The notes under the pieces: model-generated
The model's input: the letters and a program-made list of their open reading frames with translations, nothing else
What the model was told of the DNA's origin: nothing
Databases searched by the model: none
Assembly: GCF_018130785.1 (NCBI RefSeq)
Contig: NZ_JAFCJT010000001.1
Span: 558,001-622,000, forward strand
DNA length: 64,000 nucleotides
From: Bradyrhizobium liaoningense
GTDB lineage: Bacteria; Pseudomonadota; Alphaproteobacteria; Rhizobiales; Xanthobacteraceae
Reading direction: 5' to 3'
Program-made: the position numbers and the translations under genes
In this document: piece after piece, positions 52,293 to 60,758 of the stretch
Layout: the number at the start of each line of letters is the position of its first letter
Position numbering within the stretch: the stretch's first letter is position 1

Positions 52293-53117
52293 ATGCAAGA
52301 GCGCAAGCGTGCTGGCGCGACCCGCCGGGCGAACTATATTCATCGTGTTGTCCCGCCTGACCGCCGTCTGCCCTTGAGGAAACTCTTGATTCTCTTCCTG
52401 CTGCTGGTCTTCGTGCCGATAGGACTGTCGGCCGGACGCTATTATGTGCTCGGCGACGGCCGCAGCAATTGGCAGACGGCGGATCGCTCGAGCGCCGGCC
52501 TCCTGCCGACGGCATCCGCCAATCCGGACGCGCTGATCCGGGTCTTTGCGGCGCGCACGGTGCGGTGGCGCAGCATTTTCGCCGTCCACACCTGGATCGT
52601 CGTCAAGGAGAAAGGTGCCAGCACCTACAGCCGATACGACTATACGGCGTGGGGCGACCCGATCCGGAGCAACGGATTTGCACCCGACGGCCGCTGGTTC
52701 GGTGCCATGCCCGAAACCGTCGTGGCGGTTGACGGCGCGCGCGCAGAAGCGCTGATCCCCAGGATCCGCCACGTCGTCGAGACCTACAAGTTCCGCACCT
52801 ACGGCGATTACAGCGCCTGGCCCGGACCGAACTCCAACACCTTCGTGCAGGCAGCCCTGGACGCCGCTCCCGAGCTTCGTGCCATCCTGCCGCCCACCGC
52901 GGTCGGCAAGGATTATCCCTACAGCGGGCGCTGGGCTGGCATCACCCCTTCCCGCACCGGCCTCTACGCCTCGCTGTCGGGTTACCTCGGCATGACGGTC
53001 GGCTGGGTCGAAGGGTTCGAGATCAATTTCTTCGGCGTGGTGCTGGGCATCGACATCCGGCGGCCGGCGCTCAAGCTCCCCGGCATCGGCCGCCTGGGCG
53101 TCGCGGCCGGCTTGTAG
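52293..53117 (+). CDS. DUF3750-family membrane-anchored protein
   Basis: 274 residues from ATG 52293. A membrane helix at about 30-48 (LLILFLLLVFVPIGLSAGRYYV) is followed by an extracytoplasmic domain with the DUF3750 pattern: 'FAVHTWIVVKEKG', 'RYDYTAWG', 'GARAEALIPRI', 'YRTYGDYSAWPGPNSNTF' in outline, and a terminal Gly-rich segment. The conserved His in HTW and Asn in GPNSNTF resemble a papain-like/NlpC-type active-site arrangement, though no enzyme activity is established. The start is uncertain because TTG 52373 lies nearer the helix. Confidence 0.75.
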   Translation: MQERKRAGATRRANYIHRVVPPDRRLPLRKLLILFLLLVFVPIGLSAGRYYVLGDGRSNWQTADRSSAGLLPTASANPDALIRVFAARTVRWRSIFAVHTWIVVKEKGASTYSRYDYTAWGDPIRSNGFAPDGRWFGAMPETVVAVDGARAEALIPRIRHVVETYKFRTYGDYSAWPGPNSNTFVQAALDAAPELRAILPPTAVGKDYPYSGRWAGITPSRTGLYASLSGYLGMTVGWVEGFEINFFGVVLGIDIRRPALKLPGIGRLGVAAGL

Positions 53118-53416
53118 AACGCCCACCAGCGACCTCGCCAAACAAAAAACCGAAAAACAACCCCATGCACAGTAGAACCGCCATTGGCCGGTTGGTCGCG
53201 GTGGCGCGGCCTAAGTCGAGATGAGGCCTGGTTGAATCGTTCCGCGGGCGCAGAGCGCGCGGCCTCCCTCCCGAAACGCAAATTGAGCTGCCGGACGAGC
53301 CCAGATTCACCAGGCTGCAGCCGTTTGACTCGTCGGGCAAAACACTGGCAGAATCGCATCGTGGCGATCATGCCAGCCGATATGATCCAGAGCGATCATG
53401 GCTCGCTGATACGCCG
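53118..53416. other. 299-bp intergenic region between convergent genes
   Basis: Convergent space between the DUF3750 gene and the LacI-type gene. No gene, T-tract terminator or strong repeat was recognised. Confidence 0.4.
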
Positions 53417-54472
53417 CTAGCTTCCAAGCGCCGGAATATTCTCGCGAAAGATGATCTCGCTGCGCGGCGCCTCGATGCCGTGCATGGCGCTGCGGCCGGC
53501 GCGCAGATTGTCGAAGATGCCGACACAGTTCATCATCGTGTTGAGCTGATTTTGAGTGATGACAGCATCCATCGTCCCATCGAGCAGAAAGCTGCGCGTA
53601 TCCGAGGTCAGACCATGACCGATGAAGACCACGTCGCGCGCCCGGTTCATTTCCTTCAGGGCGCGAGCGACACCGTCGGCGGCGCCGCCGATGTTGTAGA
53701 TTCCGGCAAGATCCGGATGCTGGCCTAGCAGCATGCGCGTCTGGCGATAGTTGCGGTCGGCATCATCGTGGCCTTCGCGCAAGCCCACGACCTTGATGGA
53801 CGGGAACAGTTCTTCGAAGACGTGCAGGAAGCCCATTTCGCGCTCTTCATGCGCACGGTAGCTGCGGCTGCCCGCGATCATCGCGACCTTGGCCGGACGT
53901 TCGCCCAGAAAGCGCGCGATCAGATAGCCGGCGGTGCGCCCGATCGAGCGATTGTCCAGTCCGATATAGGCCGCGCGGCGCGCATTCAGGATATCCGAGA
54001 TCAGCGTGACCGTCGGCACGCCGCGCTCGGCCAACCTGTCGACGGCTTCCCTCACGACAGGATGCTCGAGCGCCATGAAGGCGATCCCGTCGGCCTTGTC
54101 GCGGGACTCCCAGAGCCGGCGTGCGAGGAGCTCAGGATTGAAGCTCTTGATGGTATCGACCCGGCAATGGACGTTGAAAGGGGCGAGCCGCCCGTCCGAA
54201 TGCGCGATCAGCTGTCCGAGCGTGGACAGGAAACGGTTGGTGCCCGCCGGCAGCAGGAACAGCAGCCGCATCGGCTTGGAGCGCATCGCCGCCAGGAGAT
54301 TCTCGGCCGGCATGTAGTCGAGCTCGGATGCGGCGGCGAGCACGCGCTGCTGCGTAATCGCCCGTACACCGGGCCGGCGATTGAGCACGCGGTCGACCGT
54401 CGCCGTGGAGACGCCAGCCCGGCGCGCCACATCGACGATGCGGCTCAGCGAAGGAGCCACTGGTTTATCCAT
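53417..54472 (-). CDS. LacI-family transcriptional regulator
   Basis: 351 residues. The N-terminal HTH reads 'SRIVDVARRAGVSTATVDRVLNRRPGV', a standard LacI recognition helix and hinge. A periplasmic-binding-protein-like sensor domain follows, with 'FLLPAGTNRFLSTLGQLI' and a C-terminal 'FIGHGLTSDTRSFLLDGTMDAVITQNQ' typical of sugar-responsive members. It is divergent from the TRAP/RuBisCO-like operon and shares a 136-bp control region with it, so it very probably represses that operon until the imported sugar acid or an intermediate is present. Confidence 0.9.
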   Translation of the reverse strand: MDKPVAPSLSRIVDVARRAGVSTATVDRVLNRRPGVRAITQQRVLAAASELDYMPAENLLAAMRSKPMRLLFLLPAGTNRFLSTLGQLIAHSDGRLAPFNVHCRVDTIKSFNPELLARRLWESRDKADGIAFMALEHPVVREAVDRLAERGVPTVTLISDILNARRAAYIGLDNRSIGRTAGYLIARFLGERPAKVAMIAGSRSYRAHEEREMGFLHVFEELFPSIKVVGLREGHDDADRNYRQTRMLLGQHPDLAGIYNIGGAADGVARALKEMNRARDVVFIGHGLTSDTRSFLLDGTMDAVITQNQLNTMMNCVGIFDNLRAGRSAMHGIEAPRSEIIFRENIPALGS

Positions 54473-54493
54473 TCCGGGGCTTCACCCTCGAAT

Positions 54494-54588
54494 ACATCAA
54501 AAACCATCATCTTTATCGTTTGACATGGTAGCTCTAAGTCGCAATTTTCGCATCAACATTATCTCAGAAACATCAAATAACATCAAAT
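54494..54588 (+). promoter_or_regulatory. Shared LacI/TRAP control region with repeated ACATCAAA motifs
   Basis: ACATCAAA occurs at 54494-54501, 54570-54577 and 54580-54587. The last two lie in a perfect 10-bp tandem repeat (AACATCAAAT at 54569-54578 and 54579-54588). A TTGACA at 54520-54525 with AATTTT 17 bases later (54543-54548) could be the promoter of the TRAP operon, with the repeats flanking it as operator sites. The regulator assignment is inferred from position. Confidence 0.45.
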
Positions 54589-54608
54589 CGCTGTTGGAGG
54601 AGAAGCCC

Positions 54609-55625
54609 ATGTCCATGACCCGTCGGCGCGCCCTGCAAGCCCTGTCCGTCCTCCCCGCCGCGGGCCTGATCGGGAGCCTCTCGCGCCCGGCCCGGGCAGC
54701 CGAGTTCTCGCTGAAATACGGTAACAACCTGCCGCTGACGCACCCCCTCAACATCCGCGCCCAGGAAGCTGCCGACCGCATCGCCAAGGAGAGCAATGGC
54801 CGGGTCGAGATCGTCATCTTCCCGAACAACCAGCTCGGCGGCGACACCGACATGCTCGCCCAGGTTCGCAGCGGCGCGCTGAACTTCTTCACGCCCTCCG
54901 CGCTCGTGGTCGCGACTCTGGTGCCGGTCGCCGCGATCAACGCGGTCGGCTTTGCCTTTGCCGATTACGATCAGGTCTGGAACGCGATGGACGGCGGGCT
55001 CGGCGCGCATATCCGTGCCGCCATGGCCAAGGTCGGCCTCCATACGTTCGAGAAGATGTGGGACAACGGCTTCCGCCAGATCACCAGCGGCGCCAAGCCG
55101 ATCGAGAGCGCCAAGGACATGGACGGGCTCAAGATCCGCGTACCCGTGTCTCCGCTCAGCGTCTCCATGTTCAAGGCGCTTTCGTCGTCGCCGACCAGCC
55201 TGCAATTCAGCGAAGTCTACTCGTCGCTCCAGACCCGCATTGTCGACGCGCAGGAAAATCCGCTGCCTATCATCCAGGTGGCAAAGCTCTACGAGGTGCA
55301 GAAGTACTGCGCGATCAGCAACCACATCTGGGACGGCTTCTGGTTCATCGCCAACGCCCGCGCCTTCAACGCCCTGCCCGCCGACCTCAGGACCATCGTC
55401 AGCAACGCCATCAACGATGCCGGGCTGAAGCAGCGCGAGGACATCAAGGCGTTCAATGCGACCGTGCAGGCCGATCTCCAGAGCAAGAGAATGAACTTCA
55501 CCAAACCCGCGCCCGACTCGTTCCGCGCAAGGCTGCGCGATTCCGGCTTCTACGGCGAGTGGAAGGGCCGCTTCGGCGACGAGGCCTGGGCGCTGCTCGA
55601 AGGCGCCGTCGGCAAGCTGGCCTGA
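54609..55625 (+). CDS. TRAP transporter solute-binding protein, DctP family
   Basis: 338 residues. The signal region MSMTRRRALQALSV...ARAAEF carries three Arg before the hydrophobic core and may use the Tat route. The mature protein has the DctP pattern 'LKYGNNLPLTHPLNIRAQEAADRI', 'NNQLGGDTDMLAQVRSGALNFF' and 'DMDGLKIRVPVSPL', where the conserved Arg in KIRVP contacts the ligand carboxylate. TRAP binding proteins of this kind take up sugar acids. GGAGGAG precedes ATG 54609, and the permease gene starts five bases after the stop. Confidence 0.9.
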   Translation: MSMTRRRALQALSVLPAAGLIGSLSRPARAAEFSLKYGNNLPLTHPLNIRAQEAADRIAKESNGRVEIVIFPNNQLGGDTDMLAQVRSGALNFFTPSALVVATLVPVAAINAVGFAFADYDQVWNAMDGGLGAHIRAAMAKVGLHTFEKMWDNGFRQITSGAKPIESAKDMDGLKIRVPVSPLSVSMFKALSSSPTSLQFSEVYSSLQTRIVDAQENPLPIIQVAKLYEVQKYCAISNHIWDGFWFIANARAFNALPADLRTIVSNAINDAGLKQREDIKAFNATVQADLQSKRMNFTKPAPDSFRARLRDSGFYGEWKGRFGDEAWALLEGAVGKLA

Positions 55626-55630
55626 GCACG

Positions 55631-57529
55631 ATGACGATCGCAGAGCATCAGATGACGGACTATCTGGAGGCGGCCGCGCGTCCTGCTTCCAATGCGAGCA
55701 CGAGTGCCGTCCGCACGGTTGACCGGTGGCTCGGTTCCGTGGTCGAGACCGCCGCGGCCGGCCTCGTGCTGCTCGAGATCGGCATCATGCTCGCCGGTGT
55801 GATCATGCGCTATGTCTTCCACAATCCGCTGGTCTGGTCGGACGAGCTGGCCTCGATCCTGTTTCTCTGGCTCTCGATGCTGGGCGCGGTGATCGCGCTG
55901 CGCCGGGGCGAGCACATGCGCATGACGGGCCTCGTCAGCCATGTCGGCCCGGGCGCGCGCGCCTTTCTCGACACAGTCGCGGCCGTGGCGCCGCTGGCGT
56001 TGCTGGCGCTGATCCTGCACCCCGCCTTCGACTATGCGAGCGAGGAGCAGATCATCGTCACCCCGGCGCTGGAGATCAGCAACGCCTGGCGCGCAGCCGC
56101 CATTCCCGTCGGGATGACGCTGATGGCCGTCGTCGCCGCAATCCGGCTCGCGACGCATCACCGCCCCGCGCTGATCGTCGCGGCCTTCATCACCACCGCC
56201 GTCCTGATTGCCGCATTCTGGCTCGCCGGACCGCTGCTCGCCCCGCTCGGACGCTACAACCTGATCATCTTCTTCGTCGGCGTGGTCGCAGCCAACGTGT
56301 TCGCCGGCGTGCCGATTGCCTTCTCCTTTGCGCTCGCGACCTTCGGCTATCTGGCGCTGACGACCAGCGTGCCGATGATGGTGATGGTCGGTCGTCTCGA
56401 TGAAGGCATGTCGCATCTGATCCTGCTCGCGGTGCCGCTGTTCATTTTTCTCGGCGCGCTGATCGAGATGACCGGCATGGCGCGGGCCATGATCCAGTTC
56501 CTGGCTAGCCTGCTCGGGCATGTCAGGGGCGGACTGTCCTACGTGCTGATCGGAGCCATGTATCTGGTCTCCGGCATCTCCGGCTCGAAGATCGCCGACA
56601 TGGCCGCGATCGCGCCGGTGCTGCTGCCGGAAATGCAGCGGCGTGGCGCCAAGCCCGGCGACCTCGTCGCGCTGCTGTCGGCCACCGGCGCGCAGACCGA
56701 GACCATTCCGCCGAGCATCGTGCTGATCACCATCGGCTCGGTGACGGGAGTTTCGATCGCCGCGCTGTTCACCGGCGGGCTGCTGCCGGCGCTGGTCGTC
56801 GGCACCGCGCTCTGCGTGGTGGTGTGGCGGCGCTACCGGCATGAGGATCTCAGCCATGTGCGGCGGGCCTCGAAGCGCGAGATCGCAAAGCTCACAGTGG
56901 TCGCCCTGCCCGCCATCCTGCTGCCCTTCGTGATCCGCACGGCCGTGGTCGAAGGCGTTGCCACCGCGACCGAGGTCTCCACCATCGGGATCGCCTACGC
57001 CGCGCTGATGGGCCTTGTGGTCTATCGTCAGTTTCCCTGGCGGCGGCTGAAACCCATGCTGGTCGAGACGGCCTCGCTGACCGGCGCGATCATCTTCATC
57101 ATCGGCTGCGCCACGGCGATGGCCTGGGGTCTGACGCAATCCGGCTTCTCGCAGCAACTGGCGAAGGCGATGGCGGCGATCCCGGGCGGTTCCTACGGCT
57201 TCCTCGCGATCTCGATCCTGGCCTTCGTCGTGCTCGGCAGCGTGCTCGAAGGTATTCCGGCCATCGTGCTGTTCGGTCCCCTGCTGTTTCCGATCGCCAA
57301 GCAGGCCGGCGTGCATGAAGTGCACTATGCGATGGTCGTGATCCTCGCGATGGGCATCGGGCTGTTCGCGCCGCCGTTCGGCGTCGGCTATTACGGCGCC
57401 TGCGCGATCAGCAAGATATCGCCGGACGAAGGCCTCAAGCACATCTGGGGCTATGTCGCAGCGCTGTTCATCGGCCTCGCCGTCGTCGCAGCCGTGCCGT
57501 GGCTGTCGATCGGTTTCCTCAAATTCTGA
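55631..57529 (+). CDS. Fused TRAP transporter permease (DctQ-DctM)
   Basis: 632 residues. Residues 30-185 are the DctQ small subunit ('IMLAGVIMRYVFHNPLVWSDELASILFLWLSMLGAVIALRRGEHM' in outline, with RYVF and WSDE). Further hydrophobic helices lead into DctM from about 215 ('VPIAFSFALATFGYLAL', 'AVPLFIFLGALIEMTGMARAM', 'SGSKIADMAAIAPVLLPEM', 'LFAPPFGVGYYGACAISK'). QM fusions are well known. Transport should be driven by the sodium gradient. Its close coupling to the binding protein and enzymes defines one uptake-catabolism operon. Confidence 0.92.
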   Translation: MTIAEHQMTDYLEAAARPASNASTSAVRTVDRWLGSVVETAAAGLVLLEIGIMLAGVIMRYVFHNPLVWSDELASILFLWLSMLGAVIALRRGEHMRMTGLVSHVGPGARAFLDTVAAVAPLALLALILHPAFDYASEEQIIVTPALEISNAWRAAAIPVGMTLMAVVAAIRLATHHRPALIVAAFITTAVLIAAFWLAGPLLAPLGRYNLIIFFVGVVAANVFAGVPIAFSFALATFGYLALTTSVPMMVMVGRLDEGMSHLILLAVPLFIFLGALIEMTGMARAMIQFLASLLGHVRGGLSYVLIGAMYLVSGISGSKIADMAAIAPVLLPEMQRRGAKPGDLVALLSATGAQTETIPPSIVLITIGSVTGVSIAALFTGGLLPALVVGTALCVVVWRRYRHEDLSHVRRASKREIAKLTVVALPAILLPFVIRTAVVEGVATATEVSTIGIAYAALMGLVVYRQFPWRRLKPMLVETASLTGAIIFIIGCATAMAWGLTQSGFSQQLAKAMAAIPGGSYGFLAISILAFVVLGSVLEGIPAIVLFGPLLFPIAKQAGVHEVHYAMVVILAMGIGLFAPPFGVGYYGACAISKISPDEGLKHIWGYVAALFIGLAVVAAVPWLSIGFLKF

Positions 57530-57548
57530 AGATAATGGGAATCATGCA

Positions 57549-58088
57549 ATGAGCCGCTTTTTTGGCGAGATCCGGCAAGCCGGTTACGTCGTTGACGACA
57601 TCGAGAAGGCCATGGACTATTGGAGCCGCGAGCTCGGCATCGGGCCGTGGTTCTATAATCCGCGCGTGCCGATCGTGAACTACCACTATCGCGGCAAGGC
57701 CTATGAGCCGCACAATTCGGTGGCGCTGGCGAATTCAGGACCGCTGCAGATGGAGCTGATCCAGATCCGCAACGACGTTCCGTCGATGTATGCCGATTTC
57801 CTGAAAGCCGGGAATAAGGGCTTGCAGCACGTCGCCTACTGGACCGAAGATTACGACGCGGATCTGGCGCGCCTCGAGGCCGAGGGTTTCAAGCCGGTCA
57901 TGAGCGGCGAAGTCGGCGCGCGCGGACGCTTCGTCTATTTCGATACGGAATATCATCCGGGAACGGTGATCGAACTGTCTGAAGTCGCGGGACCCAAGGG
58001 CAAGATGTTCGACCTCATCCGAGCAGCCGCCAAGGACTGGGACGGGCGCGACCCCGTGCGCCCCTTCCCCGATCTCACCAAGCTCTAG
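57549..58088 (+). CDS. VOC (glyoxalase/dioxygenase-fold) enzyme
   Basis: 179 residues with two beta-alpha-beta-beta-beta modules. Likely metal ligands are Glu in 'LQMELIQI', His in 'GLQHVAYWTED' and Glu in 'TVIELSEV'. The first canonical His is Gln (IRQAGYVV). The family covers isomerases, epimerases, lyases and dioxygenases on small acids. It is not among the known enzymes of the apionate branch, so it may supply an isomerase or epimerase step that is missing here, or act on a related substrate. ATG 57549 is 19 bases after the permease stop. Confidence 0.75.
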   Translation: MSRFFGEIRQAGYVVDDIEKAMDYWSRELGIGPWFYNPRVPIVNYHYRGKAYEPHNSVALANSGPLQMELIQIRNDVPSMYADFLKAGNKGLQHVAYWTEDYDADLARLEAEGFKPVMSGEVGARGRFVYFDTEYHPGTVIELSEVAGPKGKMFDLIRAAAKDWDGRDPVRPFPDLTKL

Positions 58089-58103
58089 ATTGTCTGCGCG
58101 CCC

Positions 58104-59345
58104 GTGACGCAAAATCCTGTTCGCATCGAAGCCGATTATCTGATCGAAACGCCTGATGATCCGCGGCTTGCCGCGGAAACCATGGCGGGCGAGCAATCGA
58201 GCGGAACGTTCGTAGCAGTCCCCGGCGAGACGCCCGAGCTGAAAGCGCGTGCGGCCGCGCGGGTCGAGAGCCTCGAGCTGCTTGACGCGGTTCGCGCACC
58301 GTCGCTCCCGGTCGCCCGCCCGATCAACCCCGATGGCCCCTGGCAGCGCGCGCGCGTGACGTTGTCATGGCCGCTCGACAATATCGGCGCGTCGCTGCCC
58401 AATCTCGTCACGGCGATCGCAGGCAATCTCTGGGAGTTGCGCCAGCTGACCGGCCTGCGGCTGCTCGACCTGCGCCTGCCGCTCGCGTTTGCCGCCGCCT
58501 ACCCCGGACCGAAATTCGGCGTCGCCGGCACGCGCGAGCTGACCGGCGTCAGCGGCCGTCCGCTGATCGGCACCATCATCAAGCCGAGCATCGGGCTCAG
58601 CCCGGCCGAGACGGCCAATCTCGTCGCCGCGCTGTGCGAGGCCGGCATAGACTTCATCAAGGACGACGAGCTGCAATCGGACGGCGCCTATTGTCCGTTC
58701 GACGCGCGCGTGCGCGCCGTGATGCGCGTCGTCAACGACCACGCCGGTCGGACCGGCAAGAAGGTGATGGTCGCCTTCAACCTCACCGGCGAGATCGACC
58801 AGATGCGCCGCCGCCACGATCTGGTGCTGGCCGAGGGCGGCACGTGCGTGATGGCGAGCATCAACTCGGTCGGGCTCACCGGCATGGTCGAGCTCGGCCG
58901 CCACACGCAGCTTCCCATTCATGCGCACCGCAACGGCTGGGGCGCGCTGAACCGCCATCCCGCGCTCGGCTGGGACTATACGGCGTGGCATAAGATCTGG
59001 CGGCTGGCCGGCGCCGACCACATGCATGTCAACGGCATCGGCAACAAGTTCAGCGAGACCGATGACAGCGTGGCCAAATCCGCAAAGGCCGCGCTGACGC
59101 CGATGTTCGCGCACAAGCCGTGCATCGCGATGCCCGTGTTCTCGTCGGGCCAGTCGCCGACCCAGGCGCTACCTACCTGGCGCGCGCTCGGCTCGACCGA
59201 TCTGATCTTCGCAGCCGGCGGTGGCATTCTCGCCCACCCCGATGGACCAGCCGCCGGCGTTGCCGATCTGCGTGCAGCATGGGACGCGGCGATCGCAAGC
59301 GACGCGGCGATCGCAGGCGACGCGGCGATCGCAGGCAAGCCATGA
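58104..59345 (+). CDS. RuBisCO-like protein (form IV; 3-oxo-isoapionate-4-phosphate lyase type)
   Basis: 413 residues from GTG 58104. The RuBisCO large-subunit fold is marked by GTIIKPSIGLSP (Lys160 in place of RuBisCO Lys175) and IDFIKDDE (carbamylated-type Lys186, with Asp188 and Glu189 as Mg ligands). HAHRNGWGAL follows on a later strand. The second Lys of the KPK motif is Ser162, so it is not a CO2-fixing enzyme. In D-apionate catabolism RuBisCO-like OiaX/OiaT split 3-oxo-isoapionate 4-phosphate by decarboxylation or transcarboxylation/hydrolysis. The adjacent kinase supports that role, but which of the two reactions cannot be told. The C-terminus ends in a threefold DAAIAG-type repeat encoded by an 18-bp tandem repeat. 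Confidence 0.82.
   Translation: MTQNPVRIEADYLIETPDDPRLAAETMAGEQSSGTFVAVPGETPELKARAAARVESLELLDAVRAPSLPVARPINPDGPWQRARVTLSWPLDNIGASLPNLVTAIAGNLWELRQLTGLRLLDLRLPLAFAAAYPGPKFGVAGTRELTGVSGRPLIGTIIKPSIGLSPAETANLVAALCEAGIDFIKDDELQSDGAYCPFDARVRAVMRVVNDHAGRTGKKVMVAFNLTGEIDQMRRRHDLVLAEGGTCVMASINSVGLTGMVELGRHTQLPIHAHRNGWGALNRHPALGWDYTAWHKIWRLAGADHMHVNGIGNKFSETDDSVAKSAKAALTPMFAHKPCIAMPVFSSGQSPTQALPTWRALGSTDLIFAAGGGILAHPDGPAAGVADLRAAWDAAIASDAAIAGDAAIAGKP
59283..59336. repeat. 18-bp tandem repeat, three units, at 3' end of RuBisCO-like gene
   Basis: Units 59283-59300, 59301-59318 and 59319-59336 (GACGCGGCGATCGCAAGC, then twice with GGC at the end) encode DAAIA(S/G) three times just before the stop. The near identity indicates recent expansion that kept frame. 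Confidence 0.8.
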
Positions 59346-60706
59346 GCGGCGCGTCCGCCCTGCCCGACGGCCCACTCGTTGCCTTCTACGGCGACGACTA
59401 CACCGGCTCATCCGCGGCGATGGAGGCCCTCACCTTCGCGGGCCTGCCGACAATCCTGTTCCTGGAGCCGCCGACGCCTGAACGCCTCGCGGCCGCGAGG
59501 CAATTTCGCGGCATCGGCATTGCCGGCACGGCGCGGGCGAAGGACCCGGCCTGGATGGAGCGAAACCTTCCGCCTGTTTTCGACGTGCTCGCCGGCACCG
59601 GCGCGCCGATCGCGCACTACAAGGTGTGCTCGACCTTCGATTCCTCGCCGCAGATCGGCTCGATCGGGCGCGCGATCGATCTCGCCGTACCCAGGCTCGG
59701 CGGCAGTTGGCATCCGCTCCTCGTGGGATCGCCGGCGATGGGCCGCTACCAGATGTTCGGCCATTTGTTCGCGGCCGTGAATGGCGTGGGCCATCGCCTC
59801 GACCGGCATCCAACCATGTCGCGACATCCGGTGACGCCGATGGACGAGTCCGATCTCGGCCGGCATCTCGCCAAGCAGACCGCACGCTCGATCGGACTGA
59901 TCGACTTCGTCACCATGGCCAATGGCTGTGCGGATCTTGCGCTGATGCGCGCGAAGGGCGCCGGCACCGAGATCATCTCGCTCGATGTGCTCGACCGGGC
60001 ATCGCTGATCGAAGCCGGCCGCCTGATCTGGGAATATCGCGGCGAACGCCTCTTTGTCGCCGGTTCGCAAGGCGTCGAGCAGGCGCTGGTCGCCTATTGG
60101 CGGGCGGCGGGCCTGATCCCCGACAGCAAGCCCGATCTGCGCCTCGCCGGTGTCGAGCGCATCGCCTGCGTCTCCGGCTCCTGCTCGCCCGTCACCGCGG
60201 CGCAGATCGCCCATGCCGCGAACAACGGCTTCGATATCGTACGGCTCGATGCGACCCGCGCCGTCGATGCGGCGGAGTGGCCCAAGGAAATCGACCGCGC
60301 CGTCGAGCGCGGGCTCGCCGGACTCTCGTCGGGGCGCGATGCGCTCCTGATCACCGCAAGTGGGCCCGACGATCCCGCGATCGGTGCGCTCAACGCAGCC
60401 ATCAAGGCGAGCGGCGCAACGGCGAGCGCCGTGAACGAGCGCATCGGCGCGGGGCTCGGCCAGGCGCTGGACTCAATTCTGGAAACCGCGCGGCTCCCGC
60501 GCGCCGTGGTCGCCGGCGGCGACACGTCCGGACATGCGCTGCAGGCGATGGGCATCTATGCGCTGACTGCGGTAGCTCCCCTCGCGGAAGGCGCCCCGCT
60601 CAACCGCGCATCGTCGGATCGCGCGCATGCGAGCATCGAGATCGCGCTCAAGGGCGGACAGGTCGGCGGGATCGATCTGTTCTGCCGGGCGAGAGACGGC
60701 GGATAG
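59342..60706 (+). CDS. oiaK: DUF1537 four-carbon/branched sugar-acid kinase (OiaK-like)
   Basis: 454 residues. The N-terminal domain begins 'VAFYGDDYTGSSAAMEALTFAGLPTILFL', where GDDYTGSSAA is the substrate/ATP entry motif of the DUF1537 family. 'KVCSTFDSSPQIGSIGRAIDLA' and 'GSPAMGRYQMFGHLF' follow. The C-terminal nucleotide-binding domain has 'VSGSCSPVTAAQI' and 'AVVAGGDTSGHALQAMGI'. Family members phosphorylate erythronate, threonate, denbinobin-like or 3-oxo-isoapionate sugar acids. Its ATG overlaps the RuBisCO-like stop (ATGA). The pairing of this kinase with a RuBisCO-like protein is the known signature of 3-oxo-isoapionate catabolism, hence the tentative symbol. Confidence 0.8.
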   Translation: MSGASALPDGPLVAFYGDDYTGSSAAMEALTFAGLPTILFLEPPTPERLAAARQFRGIGIAGTARAKDPAWMERNLPPVFDVLAGTGAPIAHYKVCSTFDSSPQIGSIGRAIDLAVPRLGGSWHPLLVGSPAMGRYQMFGHLFAAVNGVGHRLDRHPTMSRHPVTPMDESDLGRHLAKQTARSIGLIDFVTMANGCADLALMRAKGAGTEIISLDVLDRASLIEAGRLIWEYRGERLFVAGSQGVEQALVAYWRAAGLIPDSKPDLRLAGVERIACVSGSCSPVTAAQIAHAANNGFDIVRLDATRAVDAAEWPKEIDRAVERGLAGLSSGRDALLITASGPDDPAIGALNAAIKASGATASAVNERIGAGLGQALDSILETARLPRAVVAGGDTSGHALQAMGIYALTAVAPLAEGAPLNRASSDRAHASIEIALKGGQVGGIDLFCRARDGG

Positions 60707-60758
60707 CCGTCACCGCGGGGGATCGTGATCCGGCCGATATTGGCCGTGAATCGCGGCC

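Noticed and set aside
55550..57442. Minus-strand open frame of 630 codons opposite the TRAP permease
   Set aside because: The translation is a Gln/His/Asp/Arg-rich antisense of membrane helices with no domain; the plus strand is an unmistakable DctQM permease.
58104..59345. True CO2-fixing RuBisCO
   Set aside because: The second Lys of the KPK motif is Ser, no small subunit or phosphoribulokinase is nearby, and the partner is a DUF1537 kinase.
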